Shown here: piece by piece, positions 36,278-47,180 of the stretch | How positions within the stretch are numbered: position 1 is the stretch's first letter | Layout of the letters: the number at the start of each line of letters is the position of its first letter | Assembly (NCBI RefSeq): GCF_002094305.1 | Contig: NZ_LWTX01000003.1 | Span: forward strand, 62,001-126,000 | DNA from: Prescottella equi | GTDB taxonomy: Bacteria > Actinomycetota > Actinomycetes > Mycobacteriales > Mycobacteriaceae | DNA length: 64,000 nucleotides | Reading direction: 5' to 3' | The notes under the pieces: generated by a model | The model's input: the letters and a program-made list of their open reading frames with translations, nothing else | The model's database searches: none | Told to the model about the DNA's origin: nothing | Made by a program: the position numbers and the translations under genes

Positions 36278-36295
36278 GCCCCTGATCAGAGGGGC
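36278..36295. promoter_or_regulatory. Overlapping palindromes upstream of the IclR gene
   Basis: GCCCCT-GATCAG-AGGGGC forms six-base arms, and CTGATCAG (36282-36289) is an exact eight-base palindrome in its centre. Position suits autoregulation. Confidence 0.35.
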
Positions 36296-36337
36296 AATCC
36301 GACGCAAAACTGAAATCAATTCTGACAGGCTAGCAGG

Positions 36338-36363
36338 AAAGTCCCGCTAGGCGGGACTTTTTT
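36338..36363 (+). terminator. Rho-independent terminator in a divergent intergenic region
   Basis: AAAGTCCCGC-TAG-GCGGGACTTTTTT is a 10-bp stem with a six-T tail, the most canonical terminator in the window. It acts on plus-strand transcripts yet lies between divergent genes (IclR minus, LLM plus from 36530), where no plus-strand gene ends. It may end a short leader or small RNA or attenuate the LLM transcript. Confidence 0.7.
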
Positions 36364-36529
36364 CCGGTCGATTGTTTGTCCGAATCGGACACCCGATCAT
36401 GCCCGCTCGCACCGTCGTCCGCCGTCCGAGTCGATCAGACTCCCGGTCACCGGAAAAACGGGCCCAAGGCCCCTCCGCCGTCCGGTAGAACGAAGCAACA
36501 CCGGCCGATCCAGCAACGGAGCTGTAGGG

Positions 36530-37411
36530 ATGCACATCGGAATCGTCTCCCCAGTCGTGGTCCTGCACCCCGACGCCCACTCCCCGTGGGAGCGCGACGC
36601 CGGTATCGCCGACCTCGCCCGCATCGCGGAGACCGCGGACCGTCTCGGCTACGACCACCTGACCTGCAGCGAACACGTCGCGGTCCCGGTGGAGGTCGCC
36701 GCCGCACGGGGGGGCACGTACTGGGATCCGCTCGCGACGCTGGGATTCCTCGCCGCCCGGACCACCCGGATCCGGCTCGCCACCCAGGTTCTCGTGCTCG
36801 GCTACCACCACCCGCTCGAGATCGCCAAGCGCTACGGCACTCTCGACGTCGTGAGCGGAGGACGGCTGATCCTCGGCCTCGGCGTCGGCACGCTGCGCGA
36901 GGAGTTCGATCTTCTGGGCGCGCCTTTCGAGGACCGCGGGGCTCGCGCCGACGACGCCCTCGCCGCGCTCCGCGCATCGCTCTCGCGCAGCCTGCCCGAG
37001 TACCACGGGACCTACTACGACTACGACGGACTGCTCGTCGAACCGCACGCCGTGCAGGACCGGGTGCCCCTGTGGATCGGTGGTCGCACGATGCGTTCGC
37101 TGCGCCGCGCCACGACACACGGAGACGGCTGGGCGCCGTTCGGCCTGAGCGTCGACGAACTTCGTGGCATGCTCGAAAAGGTAGACGTCCCAGCGCACTT
37201 CGACGTCGTACTGAGCGCGGGGGCGCCTCTGGACCCGCTGGGCGCACGCGACCGCACCCTCCGGGCGCTCGAACGCCGCCGCGACGCCGGCGCCACGATC
37301 GCCAGCGCGTCGATCTCCGCGACCGACTGCGCGCACTACTGCGATCAGCTCGAATCCCTGCGCGAACTCGGTGCCGAACTGGGCATCGAGTTCGATCCCG
37401 CACCCCGCTGA
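36530..37411 (+). CDS. LLM-class flavin/F420-dependent oxidoreductase
   Basis: 293 residues. Start MHIGIVSPVVVLHPDAHSPW; contains DHLTCSEHVAVPVEVAAARG, IRLATQVLVLGYHHPLEIAK, GGRLILGLGVGTLREEFDLL, and VPLWIGGRTMRSLRRATTHG, all usual LLM superfamily elements. Likely F420-linked given the host group. It is followed by a SnoaL protein 109 bases on, the same pairing seen at 9.4-10.9 kb. Substrate unknown. Confidence 0.78.
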   Translation: MHIGIVSPVVVLHPDAHSPWERDAGIADLARIAETADRLGYDHLTCSEHVAVPVEVAAARGGTYWDPLATLGFLAARTTRIRLATQVLVLGYHHPLEIAKRYGTLDVVSGGRLILGLGVGTLREEFDLLGAPFEDRGARADDALAALRASLSRSLPEYHGTYYDYDGLLVEPHAVQDRVPLWIGGRTMRSLRRATTHGDGWAPFGLSVDELRGMLEKVDVPAHFDVVLSAGAPLDPLGARDRTLRALERRRDAGATIASASISATDCAHYCDQLESLRELGAELGIEFDPAPR

Positions 37412-37520
37412 CCGCGGGACGCCGCTGCACCACCGAGCCCGGATCGGACACCGATCGAGGCTCGCACGCAACAGGTTTCACGTTTCACCCGATAGCCGGA
37501 CATACACCGAAGGAGATCCG

Positions 37521-38006
37521 ATGACCGATACCGCTGCGCTCGTCCAGTCACTGATCGAGCGGGTCGAGCTGCTCGAGGACAAGCTCGCGATCCAGGAGCT
37601 CATCACCGCGTACGGCCCGGCCGTCGACGCCGGCAACGCCGACAAGGTCGGCGCACTGTGGGCCGAGGACGCCGTGTACGACGTGGACATCCGCAACATG
37701 AACGGGCGCGCGGAGATCATGGAGATGGTCCGCACCAGCCCCCACCAGGACTACATCAAGAACGGCTGCGGCCACCTGCTCGACCCGGTCAACATCGTGG
37801 TCGACGGCGACACGGCCGTCGCCACGTGCCACTCGCAGCTGCTGCTGCGCAACCAGGACGAGGATTCGTTCCGCGTGTGGCGCGTGACCGCGAACCGCTT
37901 CGACCTGAAGAAGATCGACGGCACGTGGCAGATCCAGCGCCGCACCTCGCGCGTGCTCGACGGCCGCCCCGAGGCCCCCGAGCTGCTCGGCCGCGCCGGC
38001 AGCTGA
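37521..38006 (+). CDS. SnoaL/NTF2-like protein
   Basis: 161 residues with a helical N-terminus (LVQSLIERVELLEDKLAIQE), the SnoaL_4 core YGPAVDAGNADKVGALWAED, and VTANRFDLKKIDGTWQIQRR plus RTSRVLDGRPEAPELLG. A KSI, dehydratase or cyclase-like role is possible for this fold. AAGGAGAT ribosome site. Ends before a strong bidirectional terminator facing the FadD19-like ligase. Confidence 0.78.
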   Translation: MTDTAALVQSLIERVELLEDKLAIQELITAYGPAVDAGNADKVGALWAEDAVYDVDIRNMNGRAEIMEMVRTSPHQDYIKNGCGHLLDPVNIVVDGDTAVATCHSQLLLRNQDEDSFRVWRVTANRFDLKKIDGTWQIQRRTSRVLDGRPEAPELLGRAGS

Positions 38007-38017
38007 CCTCCCGTACC

Positions 38018-38056
38018 GACACGGCCCGCCTCGCTGATCGCGAGGCGGGCCGTGTC
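38018..38056. terminator. Bidirectional terminator between SnoaL and FadD19-like genes
   Basis: GACACGGCCCGCCTCG and CGAGGCGGGCCGTGTC pair exactly over 16 bp with a seven-base loop. Confidence 0.8.
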
Positions 38057-38072
38057 GTCGAGCGGTAGGACT

Positions 38073-39692
38073 CTACTGGGAGACGGATTCGAGAGTTGCC
38101 TTCGCCCAACGGTAATCGGCCTTACCCGCAGGCGAGCGGACGACCTCCGGGACCACGACGAGTGTGCGCGGCACCTTGTAACCGGCGATCTTGGTCCGGC
38201 AGTGGGCGATCACGTCGTCCTCGTCGAGATCGTCGACGCCCTCGCGGGCGGAGATGACGGCCGACACGCGCTGCCCGTACATGGGATCGGGGATGCCGGC
38301 GACGAGTGCGTCGAGTACACCGGGGTGACTCTTGAGTGCCTCCTCGACCTCCTCGGCGTAGACCTTCTCGCCACCGGTGTTGATGCACGACGATCCGCGG
38401 CCGAGCACGACGATGGTGCCGTCCGCCTCGACGCGAGCCAGGTCACCGAGGACCGAGAGCCGCACGCCGTCGACGACGGGGAACGTCGCCGCGGTCTTCT
38501 CCGGGTCACCGAAGTAGCCGAGCGGCACGTGTCCGGCGCGGGCGAGGTAGCCGACGTTGTCGGAACCGGGCTCGATCGTCGAGAAGTCGGTGTCGACGAC
38601 GCGAGCCTTCGGTGACGGCGGCATGCGCAGCAGGCCGTCCTCGTCCTTCTTCAGCTCGCCGTCGTTGCCGGACTCCGACGAGCCGAACGCGTCCCGGAGG
38701 TAGACGTTGGGGAGCAGCTCGTTGAGCTTCCCGCGGACACTCGCCGACCACAGCGCGCCACCCGAACCGATGATCCACAGCGAGCTCAGATCGAATCGGT
38801 CGCCGTGCTGCTCGATCGCGTCGGCGAGCGGACGGGCGATCGCATCGCCGACGACCATGACGGTGTTGATCTTGTGTCGATCGACCAGCTCGAGCGCCTC
38901 GACCGGGTCGTACTTGGACATGAGGACCTGCTTGGAGCCCATGAACATGCAGGTGAAGAGCGAGTAGGACGCCGCACCGTGCATCAGCGGCGCAGTCACC
39001 AGGTACGTCATCGCGAACTGGTTCGCCGCCGCGGCGGCGCCGAGCTCGGCGGGCGAGAGGATCGGGTCGCCGCCCATGATCGCGCCGCCCGCGAGTGCTG
39101 CGTGGTAGAAGTCCTCGTGCCGCCACATCACACCCTTGGGCATGCCGGTGGTGCCGCCCGTGTAGATGACGTAGAGATCGTCGGCGCTGCGCTCCGGGAA
39201 GTCGCGATCTGCGGACTGCGCGGCGGAAGCCTTGTGATAGTCGACGACCGAGACGTCGGCGGCGGCAGCGGCGTCCGCCAGTGCCGGTCCGGCCGGCTCG
39301 CCGATGAGCACGATGTGCCGCAGCTCGGGACACTTGGGCAGGACGTCGGCGATGACGTCGCTGAACTCGCCGTCGGCGATGACGGTGGCCAGCTTCGCGT
39401 CGTTGTAGAGGTAGGTGAGTTCCGCGTCGACGTAGCGGAAGTTGACGTTGACCGGGACGGCGCGGATCTTGAGGCACCCGAGCAGCGATTCGACGAACTC
39501 GAGGCTGTTGCGCGCGTGCAGGCCGACGTGATCCCCGGGGCCGACACCCTGCTCCGCGAGGTGGTGCGCGATCCGGTTCGCAGCAGCGTCGAACTCGGCG
39601 AACGTCCGCGATTCGGATCCGCACACGAGCGCGACCTTGTCCGGTACGGCGTCGATGACGGCTTCGGTCAGATCAGCGAGATTGAGAGTCAT
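38073..39692 (-). CDS. FadD19-like steroid acid CoA ligase
   Basis: 539 residues. It follows mycobacterial FadD19 closely in layout: MTLNLADLTEAVIDAVPDKV, VNVNFRYVDAELTYLYNDAK, VIYTGGTTGMPKGVMWRHED (with the TGG variant of the P-loop), PLMHGAASYSLF, FGSSESGNDGEL, LGRGSSCINTGGEKVYAEEV and the C-terminal RSPAGKADYRWAKATLE. FadD19 activates C26/C27 cholestenoic acids; the related CasG of the cholate pathway activates C24 acids. Which chain is used here cannot be told from sequence. The promoter carries a KstR-like box. Confidence 0.85.
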   Translation of the reverse strand: MTLNLADLTEAVIDAVPDKVALVCGSESRTFAEFDAAANRIAHHLAEQGVGPGDHVGLHARNSLEFVESLLGCLKIRAVPVNVNFRYVDAELTYLYNDAKLATVIADGEFSDVIADVLPKCPELRHIVLIGEPAGPALADAAAAADVSVVDYHKASAAQSADRDFPERSADDLYVIYTGGTTGMPKGVMWRHEDFYHAALAGGAIMGGDPILSPAELGAAAAANQFAMTYLVTAPLMHGAASYSLFTCMFMGSKQVLMSKYDPVEALELVDRHKINTVMVVGDAIARPLADAIEQHGDRFDLSSLWIIGSGGALWSASVRGKLNELLPNVYLRDAFGSSESGNDGELKKDEDGLLRMPPSPKARVVDTDFSTIEPGSDNVGYLARAGHVPLGYFGDPEKTAATFPVVDGVRLSVLGDLARVEADGTIVVLGRGSSCINTGGEKVYAEEVEEALKSHPGVLDALVAGIPDPMYGQRVSAVISAREGVDDLDEDDVIAHCRTKIAGYKVPRTLVVVPEVVRSPAGKADYRWAKATLESVSQ

Positions 39693-39781
39693 ATCCGGCC
39701 CTTCGGTGAATCGCACATCGAGCAACAGTGCGTTCTACCACAAACCCCGCCCTCGTGTGCCTGAGATCACAACCTGCCGAG

Positions 39782-39811
39782 TAGAACATATTCCTATTGG
39801 TTGATCAATAG
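39782..39811. promoter_or_regulatory. KstR-like box and adjoining inverted repeat, FadD19-like promoter
   Basis: TAGAACATATTCCT (39782-39795) fits the KstR form with one mismatch at the last base. It is directly followed by CTATTG-gttgat-CAATAG (39794-39811), a second six-base-arm repeat. Both lie about 90-120 bases before the ligase start. Confidence 0.55.
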
Positions 39812-39922
39812 CCCGACGGGGAGAACTGGGGTTCCGCCAGCACAGGCGGAGGCGATGCCGCATCATCTGCGGGAGCATCCCGAGGCGACGGAGGAACGGG
39901 ATGGACCAAGACCCTTGTGCCA

Positions 39923-39944
39923 AAACTAGAATGAATACTAGTTT
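39923..39944. promoter_or_regulatory. KstR-like operator upstream of the 39978 SDR
   Basis: The core TAGAATGAATACTA (39927-39940) lies inside a 22-bp inverted repeat with arms AAACTAGAAT and ATACTAGTTT (one mismatch), 34 bases before the ATG. Arm sequence and spacing match the boxes at 20626 and 39782. Confidence 0.62.
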
Positions 39945-39977
39945 GATTGCATCGCACGGAACCTGAAGGAGCCTGAC

Positions 39978-40919
39978 ATGGTGGATTCTCTGAGCTTGGC
40001 CGGTAAGACGGCCATCGTCACCGGCGCCGGGGCCGGTCTCGGCCGCGCCGAGGCGCTCGCCCTCGCCGACGCCGGTGCCGCCGTCGTCGTGAACGACATG
40101 GGCTCCGCCGCCCACGACGTCGTCGACGAGATCAAGGCGGCCGGTGGGCAGGCCCTCGCCGTCACCGGCGACGTCTCCGACTGGTCGCTCGGCGGGCGCA
40201 TGATCCAGGAAGCCGTGTCCAACTTCGGCTCGATGGACATCCTGGTCAACAACGCGGGCATCCTGCGCGACAAGATGATCTTCAACCTGTCCGAGTCGGA
40301 CTGGGACGACGTCATCCGCGTGCACCTCAAGGGCCACGCCGCGACGTCGCACGCCGCGGCCGTGCACTGGCGTCAGGCGAGCAAGGACGCCGGCGGCCCG
40401 ATCTACGGTCGCGTCATCAACACCTCGTCCGAGGCGTTCCTGTTCGGCTCCGCCGGCCAGCCCAACTATTCGGCCGCCAAGGCCGGTATCACCGCGCTGA
40501 CCCTCTCCACCGCCGCCGGCCTGTCCCGCTACGGCGTGCGCGCCAACGCGATCTGCCCCCGCGCCCGGACCGCGATGACCGCGGAGGCGTTCGGCACCGA
40601 GAACAACACCGGCACGCAGGGTCTCGACCCGTTGGCTCCGGAGCGCGTCGGCACGCTGGTCCGCTACCTCGCGTCGCCCGCGTCGGACGAGATCAACGGC
40701 CAGGTGTTCGTGGTCTACGGCAAGATGGTCGCCCTCATGGCCGCGCCGCAGGTCGAGAACCGTTTCGATGCAGCCGGTTCCGAGTTCTCCGTCGAGGAGC
40801 TGGCCGGCCAGATGACGCCGTACTTCTCGGGCCGCGGCCCGTACGAGACCTACGCCGCGTACAGCGTCGCGGGCCTCGAGAAGATCGCCCTCGCCACCGA
40901 CGCGCCCGCCGGCGTCTGA
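39978..40919 (+). CDS. SDR, Hsd4A/ChsB1-like beta-hydroxyacyl-CoA dehydrogenase
   Basis: 313 residues. SDR core: TAIVTGAGAGLGRAEALALA, MDILVNNAGILRDKMIFNLS, NTSSEAFLFGSAGQPNYSAA with Ser/Tyr/Lys, and the long C-terminus (FSVEELAGQMTPYFSGRGPY) that marks the multifunctional-enzyme-2-like SDRs. Mycobacterial relatives (Rv3502c, Hsd4A) oxidise the 22-hydroxy steroid CoA and also 17-beta-hydroxysteroids. GAAGGAGC ribosome site. The following SDR starts 19 bases later. Confidence 0.82.
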   Translation: MVDSLSLAGKTAIVTGAGAGLGRAEALALADAGAAVVVNDMGSAAHDVVDEIKAAGGQALAVTGDVSDWSLGGRMIQEAVSNFGSMDILVNNAGILRDKMIFNLSESDWDDVIRVHLKGHAATSHAAAVHWRQASKDAGGPIYGRVINTSSEAFLFGSAGQPNYSAAKAGITALTLSTAAGLSRYGVRANAICPRARTAMTAEAFGTENNTGTQGLDPLAPERVGTLVRYLASPASDEINGQVFVVYGKMVALMAAPQVENRFDAAGSEFSVEELAGQMTPYFSGRGPYETYAAYSVAGLEKIALATDAPAGV

Positions 40920-40938
40920 TCCGGACGGCGGACTCTTC

Positions 40939-41691
40939 ATGAGGCTTCAGGGCAAGGTTGCCATCGTCACCGGCGGTGCCGGTGGCATCGGGCGCGCGAT
41001 CACCCGGGTGTTCTCGCGCGAGGGTGCGAAGGTGCTGTTCGTCGACATCAGCGACGAGAACGGCTTCGCACTCGAGAAGGAGATCGCGGAGGCTGGCGGT
41101 GAGGGCAAGTTCCTCAACGTCGACATCTCGCAGAAGGATTCGGCCGAGGCGATCCGCGACGCCGCGGTCGCGGCGTTCGGCCGTATCGACATCCTCGTCA
41201 ACAACGCGCACGCGTCCCGTCAGGCTCCGCTGCTCGAGCAGACGCAGGAGATGTTCGACCTCTCCTTCGGCACCGGCTTCTACCCGACGGTGCACCTCAT
41301 GCAGGCCTGCTACCCGCAGCTCAAGGAGTCGAAGGGGTCGATCATCAACTTCGGCTCCAGCTCCGGGCTCGAGGGCATGCCCACGCAGACGTCGTACGCG
41401 GCGGCCAAGGAGGCCATCCGGGGCGTCAGCCGGGTCGCCGCCAACGAGTGGGCCGCGGACCAGATCCGGGTCAATGTGCTGTGCCCGTTCGCGGCCACCG
41501 AGGGAGTCGTGGCGTGGCAGGAGGCGTTCCCCGAGCGGGCCGCCGCGACCATCGCCAAGGTTCCGCTGCAGCGCATCGGCGATCCGGAGACCGACATCGC
41601 CCCGATCGCACTGTTCCTGGCGAGCGACGACTCGAAGTACATGACGGGTCAGACCGTCATGGCGGACGGCGGCAGCCTCAAGCTCCGCTGA
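40939..41691 (+). CDS. FabG-like short-chain dehydrogenase
   Basis: 250 residues: VAIVTGGAGGIGRAITRVFS, FGRIDILVNNAHASRQAPLL (NNAH variant of NNAG), INFGSSSGLEGMPTQTSYAA with Ser and Tyr, AAKEAIRGVSRVAANEWA and KYMTGQTVMADGGSLKLR. Probably NAD-dependent given DIS at the end of strand two. Cotranscribed with the preceding SDR; ring hydroxysteroid or beta-hydroxyacyl substrate likely. Confidence 0.8.
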   Translation: MRLQGKVAIVTGGAGGIGRAITRVFSREGAKVLFVDISDENGFALEKEIAEAGGEGKFLNVDISQKDSAEAIRDAAVAAFGRIDILVNNAHASRQAPLLEQTQEMFDLSFGTGFYPTVHLMQACYPQLKESKGSIINFGSSSGLEGMPTQTSYAAAKEAIRGVSRVAANEWAADQIRVNVLCPFAATEGVVAWQEAFPERAAATIAKVPLQRIGDPETDIAPIALFLASDDSKYMTGQTVMADGGSLKLR

Positions 41692-41750
41692 TCGCGCTCC
41701 GACAACTCCATGTCCGAGGTGTGCCAATTTTCCGGTACTGCCTCGTAACC

Positions 41751-43482
<1,732 letters not shown>

Positions 43483-43489
43483 CGACCCG

Positions 43490-43531
43490 CCTGCCCGCGT
43501 CCCCGCCTGCGCTCCGGGGGACGCGGGCAGG
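43490..43531 (+). terminator. Terminator of choE
   Basis: CCTGCCCGCGTCCCC and GGGGACGCGGGCAGG pair exactly over 15 bp, starting eight bases after the stop. Confidence 0.78.
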
Positions 43532-43615
43532 CCCCGCTCTGCGATAGCCTTTCCACGAACGATCCCACTCGACCACGTTTTCTTCACGCGTCGAAGCGGA
43601 TGAGAGGACATCGCG

Positions 43616-44395
43616 ATGTCTACCCGTTCGAACTATTCCGAGGGCACACCCAGCTGGGTCGATCTGCAGACGTCGGACCAGGCCGGGGCCAAGGAGTTCT
43701 ACACCGCACTGTTCGGTTGGTCGTACGACGATCGGCCGATGCTCGAGGACACGGTCTACTCGATCGCCACGCTGCGGAACGAGCAGATCGCGGCGATAGC
43801 TCCGCTTCCCGTGGGCGCCCCGCCGGCGGATACTCCGTCGACGTGGAACACCTTCCTGGCGGTGGACGACGCCGACGCGTCGGCCGCGAAGGTCGAACCG
43901 GCGGGCGGGCAGCTGATCCTCCCGGCGTTCGACGTCGGGGATGCCGGGAGGATGGCGTTCGTCGCGGACCCCACGGGGGCACAGGTGGGGCTGTGGCAGG
44001 CCCGCGCGCACATCGGCGCCACCCTGGTGAACGAGGCCGGCACGCTGATCTGGAACGAGCTGATCACCGACGACCCGTCGTCGGCGCTGGCGTTCTACGC
44101 CGCCGTCGTGGGCCTGGGTGCCGCGGTGATGCCGATGCCGGACGGCGAGTACACCGTCCTGCAGGTCCACGAGGACGGCGTGGGCGGGTGCGTCACCCCA
44201 CCGCGCCCCGATGTCCCCAACCACTGGCACGTCTACTTCTGCACGGACGACGTCGACGCGACCGTCGCAACCGCCGCGAGGGAAGGCGGCGCGCTGATGG
44301 CCGACCCGTTCGAGGTGGCAACGGTGGGCCGGATGGCGGTACTCGCCGACCCGCAGGACGCGGTATTCAGCGTCATGCAGCCCGAATCACCCTGA
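43616..44395 (+). CDS. CFP32-like tandem VOC protein
   Basis: 259 residues with two glyoxalase-like domains. [25 protein letters not shown]-type strand, [40 protein letters not shown] and [20 protein letters not shown] follow mycobacterial CFP32 (Rv0577) very closely. That protein is exported or released and has been linked to methylglyoxal handling and host recognition. Convergent with the amidohydrolase gene; no tie to steroid genes. Confidence 0.82.
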   Translation: MSTRSNYSEGTPSWVDLQTSDQAGAKEFYTALFGWSYDDRPMLEDTVYSIATLRNEQIAAIAPLPVGAPPADTPSTWNTFLAVDDADASAAKVEPAGGQLILPAFDVGDAGRMAFVADPTGAQVGLWQARAHIGATLVNEAGTLIWNELITDDPSSALAFYAAVVGLGAAVMPMPDGEYTVLQVHEDGVGGCVTPPRPDVPNHWHVYFCTDDVDATVATAAREGGALMADPFEVATVGRMAVLADPQDAVFSVMQPESP

Positions 44396-44404
44396 GCTGC
44401 GCGA

Positions 44405-45322
44405 TCAGTCGATTCCGAACAGGCGCACCGCGTTGTCGTGCACCACGGCACGCAGCCAGTCGTCCCCCAGGTCGAAGCGGGTGAGGGCCTCGAGCGCGTC
44501 GAGGTACGAGTACGGGATGTTGGGGAAGTCGCTGCCGAACAGGATCCGATCCCCCAGGTCACGCAGACGCGGGACCTCGGTGCGCGGGAACGGGATCTGT
44601 GCCTCGGTGAAGTCGGTGAACGCCATCGTGGTGTCCAGCTGCACCAGCGGGTAGCGGTCGGCGAGGTCGAGGAATTCGGTGTACTCGGGCATTCCCATGT
44701 GCGCGACGATCAGCACCAGGCGGGGGTGCCGCGCGAGCAGCGTGGCGATCCGGTCGGGGCCGGTGTAGCGGCCGGGCGCCGGTCCGGAACCGCAGTGGAT
44801 CACGATCGGAGTGCCGGCATCCTCGAGCAGTCCCCACACCGGGTCGAGCAGCGGATCGTTCGGGTCGTAGTCGCCCACCTGGATGTGCGACTTGAACACT
44901 CGCGCACCCGCGTCGAGCGCCGACGCGACGTACCCGGCAGCGGACTCCTCCGGATAGAAGGTGGCGGTGTGCAGGCAGTCGGGGGTGCGGGCCGCGAAAT
45001 CGGCCGCCCACTGGTTGAGCCACGCCGCCATCTCGGGCTTGTGCGGATAGAGCATCGAGGTGAACCTGGCGATGCCGAACTCCCGCAGGTGCGCGACTCG
45101 CGTCTCCTCCTCCGACCGGTACCGGATCGGCCACTCCCTACCGGTGAGCGGTCCCGCCGAGTCGAAGTAGGCCCACACCTTGTCCATGACGTTCTTGGGC
45201 ATGAAGTGGGTGTGCACGTCGATCAGCGCGGACAGGCCCAGCGCCTCACGGAAGGCGATCACCCCGGCCGCCTCGGACTCCCGGTCGAGTTCCGTCCCCA
45301 CCGCTGATTCACACACGGTCAT
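44405..45322 (-). CDS. Amidohydrolase (TIM-barrel metal-dependent hydrolase)
   Basis: 305 residues of the amidohydrolase-2 family. Metal motif LIDVHTHFMP near residue 35, GTPIVIHCGSGPAPGRY (His), VAHMGMPEYTEF (His) and ILFGSDFPNIPYSYLDALEA (Asp) near the end. The family includes decarboxylases and lactonases. Divergent from the Old-Yellow-Enzyme gene and separated from it by a KstR2-like box, so it could share that control. Confidence 0.8.
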   Translation of the reverse strand: MTVCESAVGTELDRESEAAGVIAFREALGLSALIDVHTHFMPKNVMDKVWAYFDSAGPLTGREWPIRYRSEEETRVAHLREFGIARFTSMLYPHKPEMAAWLNQWAADFAARTPDCLHTATFYPEESAAGYVASALDAGARVFKSHIQVGDYDPNDPLLDPVWGLLEDAGTPIVIHCGSGPAPGRYTGPDRIATLLARHPRLVLIVAHMGMPEYTEFLDLADRYPLVQLDTTMAFTDFTEAQIPFPRTEVPRLRDLGDRILFGSDFPNIPYSYLDALEALTRFDLGDDWLRAVVHDNAVRLFGID

Positions 45323-45439
45323 GCCCCTCTCGGTTCGGTGACTCGAGTGGCCCCGAGCACACCTGCCGACCCTAGTCTCGGGACGTTTGCGCTGAGTGAG
45401 ACCCCGGTTTGACGGGTCCGGAAACCGCCTGAAACGCTA

Positions 45440-45455
45440 CCTAGCACTTGCTTGG
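45440..45455. promoter_or_regulatory. KstR2-like box upstream of Old-Yellow-Enzyme gene
   Basis: CCTAGCACTTGCTTGG, 32 bases before the ATG at 45487, is an imperfect palindrome of the same form as the boxes at 59822 and 61156. Confidence 0.62.
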
Positions 45456-45486
45456 TTTACGACGATCCCGAAAAGGCGCAGACGAC

Positions 45487-46626
45487 ATGACCTCTTCATC
45501 TCCCCTGTTCCAGCCGCTGAAGGTGCGTTCGCTCGAACTCGCGAATCGCATCGTCATGTCGCCGATGACGCGCTCCTACTCGATCGACGGCGTCCCCGGT
45601 GACGACGTCGCCGGCTACTACCGCCGCCGCGCCGAGGGCGGGACCGGGCTGATCGTCACCGAGGGTGTCGCGATCGACCACGAGACCGCGGTCGACAACC
45701 CGCGCGTGCCGCGCCTGTTCGGCGAGGAGTCGCTCGCAGGCTGGCGCAAGGTCGTCGACGGCGTGCACGAAGCTGGCGGCAAGATCATTCCGCAGCTGTG
45801 GCACGTCGGCCCGCTGTGGGGCGCGATGAGCAAGGTCGACCCGGCGGTCAAGCCGATGCGCCCGTCCGGCGAGTGGGGTCCGCTCGGCACGACGTCGTAC
45901 CCGGAGTCGTACACCTCGTGGGTCCAGGAGCCCACCGAGGCAATGACCGAGCAGGACATCCAGGACGTCATCGCGGCGTTCGCCCGCGCGGCCCGCAACG
46001 CGATCGACGTCGGCTTCGACGGCATCGCCCTGCACGGCGGCCACGGCTACCTGCTCGACTCGTTCCTGTGGGAAGGCACCAACAAGCGTGACGACGAGTG
46101 GGGCGGCGACCTCGAGCGCCGTACCCGCTTCCCCGTCGCCGTGGTGAAGGCGATTCGCGCCGAGATCGGCGAGGACTACCCGATCTTCTACCGCTTCTCG
46201 CAGCACAAGCAGCAGAACTACACCGCGCGCATCGCAGAGACGCCCGACAAACTGAAGGTGATCCTCGGTGCGCTCGCCGACGCCGGGGTCGACGTCTTCG
46301 ACGCCAGCATCCGCCGCTTCGACATCCCCGCGTTCGAGGGTAGCGACGTGTCCTTGGCCGGCTGGGCCAAGAAGGTCACCGGCGCGATCACGATGGCCGT
46401 CGGCAGCGTCGGCATCGGGAAGTCGCTGCGCGACAGCCGCATCGACGGTTCGGCGCCGGTCGTCGACAACATCCCCGAACTCGAGAAGCGCATCGGTGGC
46501 GGCGAGTTCGACCTGATCGCGATCGGCCGTCTGCACCTGGCCGACCCGGCGCTGGCCTCGCGCCTGCGCGCCGGTGAGCCGCTGCCCGAGTTCGTCCGCG
46601 ACGTCCACGAGGGCTCGCTGACGTAA
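45487..46626 (+). CDS. Old Yellow Enzyme-type NADH:flavin oxidoreductase
   Basis: 379 residues, one FMN TIM barrel. LFQPLKVRSLELANRIVMSP at the start, GGKIIPQLWHVGPLWGAMSK, GFDGIALHGGHGYLLDSFLW (active-site loop), NKRDDEWGGDLERRTRFPVA and FDLIAIGRLHLADPALASRL. About two thirds identical by eye to the protein at 61728. OYE enzymes reduce activated C=C bonds such as enones; steroid 4-en-3-one or dienone reduction is plausible. It lacks the second NAD(P)-binding domain of BaiCD/BaiH. Confidence 0.85.
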   Translation: MTSSSPLFQPLKVRSLELANRIVMSPMTRSYSIDGVPGDDVAGYYRRRAEGGTGLIVTEGVAIDHETAVDNPRVPRLFGEESLAGWRKVVDGVHEAGGKIIPQLWHVGPLWGAMSKVDPAVKPMRPSGEWGPLGTTSYPESYTSWVQEPTEAMTEQDIQDVIAAFARAARNAIDVGFDGIALHGGHGYLLDSFLWEGTNKRDDEWGGDLERRTRFPVAVVKAIRAEIGEDYPIFYRFSQHKQQNYTARIAETPDKLKVILGALADAGVDVFDASIRRFDIPAFEGSDVSLAGWAKKVTGAITMAVGSVGIGKSLRDSRIDGSAPVVDNIPELEKRIGGGEFDLIAIGRLHLADPALASRLRAGEPLPEFVRDVHEGSLT

Positions 46627-46648
46627 CCTCCAGCTCGACATGATCCAC

Positions 46649-46689
46649 CCGGTCGCCGCAACACCTCCGCGAGGCGTTGCGGCGACCGG
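46649..46689 (+). terminator. Terminator of the 45487 OYE gene
   Basis: CCGGTCGCCGCAAC and GTTGCGGCGACCGG pair exactly over 14 bp, 23 bases after the stop. Confidence 0.75.
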
Positions 46690-46739
46690 TTCGTCTGTGC
46701 GGCAACAGCCACGCAGCCCGGAATCGAAGGAACCGATCC

Positions 46740-47180
46740 TTGACGCAGTACGACGACGCCGACTGGCACTACGGCGGCGACTTCCCCGACGACCTCCCCC
46801 AGGCTGCGGCCGGCACCCACATCGGCATGTTCGTGGCATGGTGCCTGCTCACCGGCTTCGCGAGCGAAGGGGTCGAGGACCGACTCGAACCGCTCGAGAC
46901 GCGGGAGACGACCCCCGGCGCCTTCCTCATGAAGGTGCTCGACGAGCGGTTCGCCAGCGACGACCTCACCGCCGACGGCAACGCGTTCGCCGTCGCGTAC
47001 TACGCGGGCCGCAGCGACGACTCCCGCTACCTCGACGACTACTGCGACGAGTTCGACACCACCGCGGAAGAGATCTACCGGGTGGAAGACACCTGGGAGA
47101 CCTACGACCGGATCGCGGACCGGATCGGCGATCGCTTCCACGCATGGCTGGACAGCGGGCGGCCGCAGTTCGTCGCGTAG
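46740..47180 (+). CDS. Conserved acidic hypothetical protein
   Basis: 146 residues from TTG 46740, chosen because GAAGGAACC sits at the right distance and the protein begins TQYDDADWHYGGDFPDDLPQ. Acidic and soluble, with HIGMFVAWCLLTGFASEGVE (one amphipathic or hydrophobic helix) and AYYAGRSDDSRYLDDYCDEF. It resembles DUF7832-type proteins found beside toxins or cell-wall genes, but I do not recognise a function. Confidence 0.7.
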   Translation: MTQYDDADWHYGGDFPDDLPQAAAGTHIGMFVAWCLLTGFASEGVEDRLEPLETRETTPGAFLMKVLDERFASDDLTADGNAFAVAYYAGRSDDSRYLDDYCDEFDTTAEEIYRVEDTWETYDRIADRIGDRFHAWLDSGRPQFVA

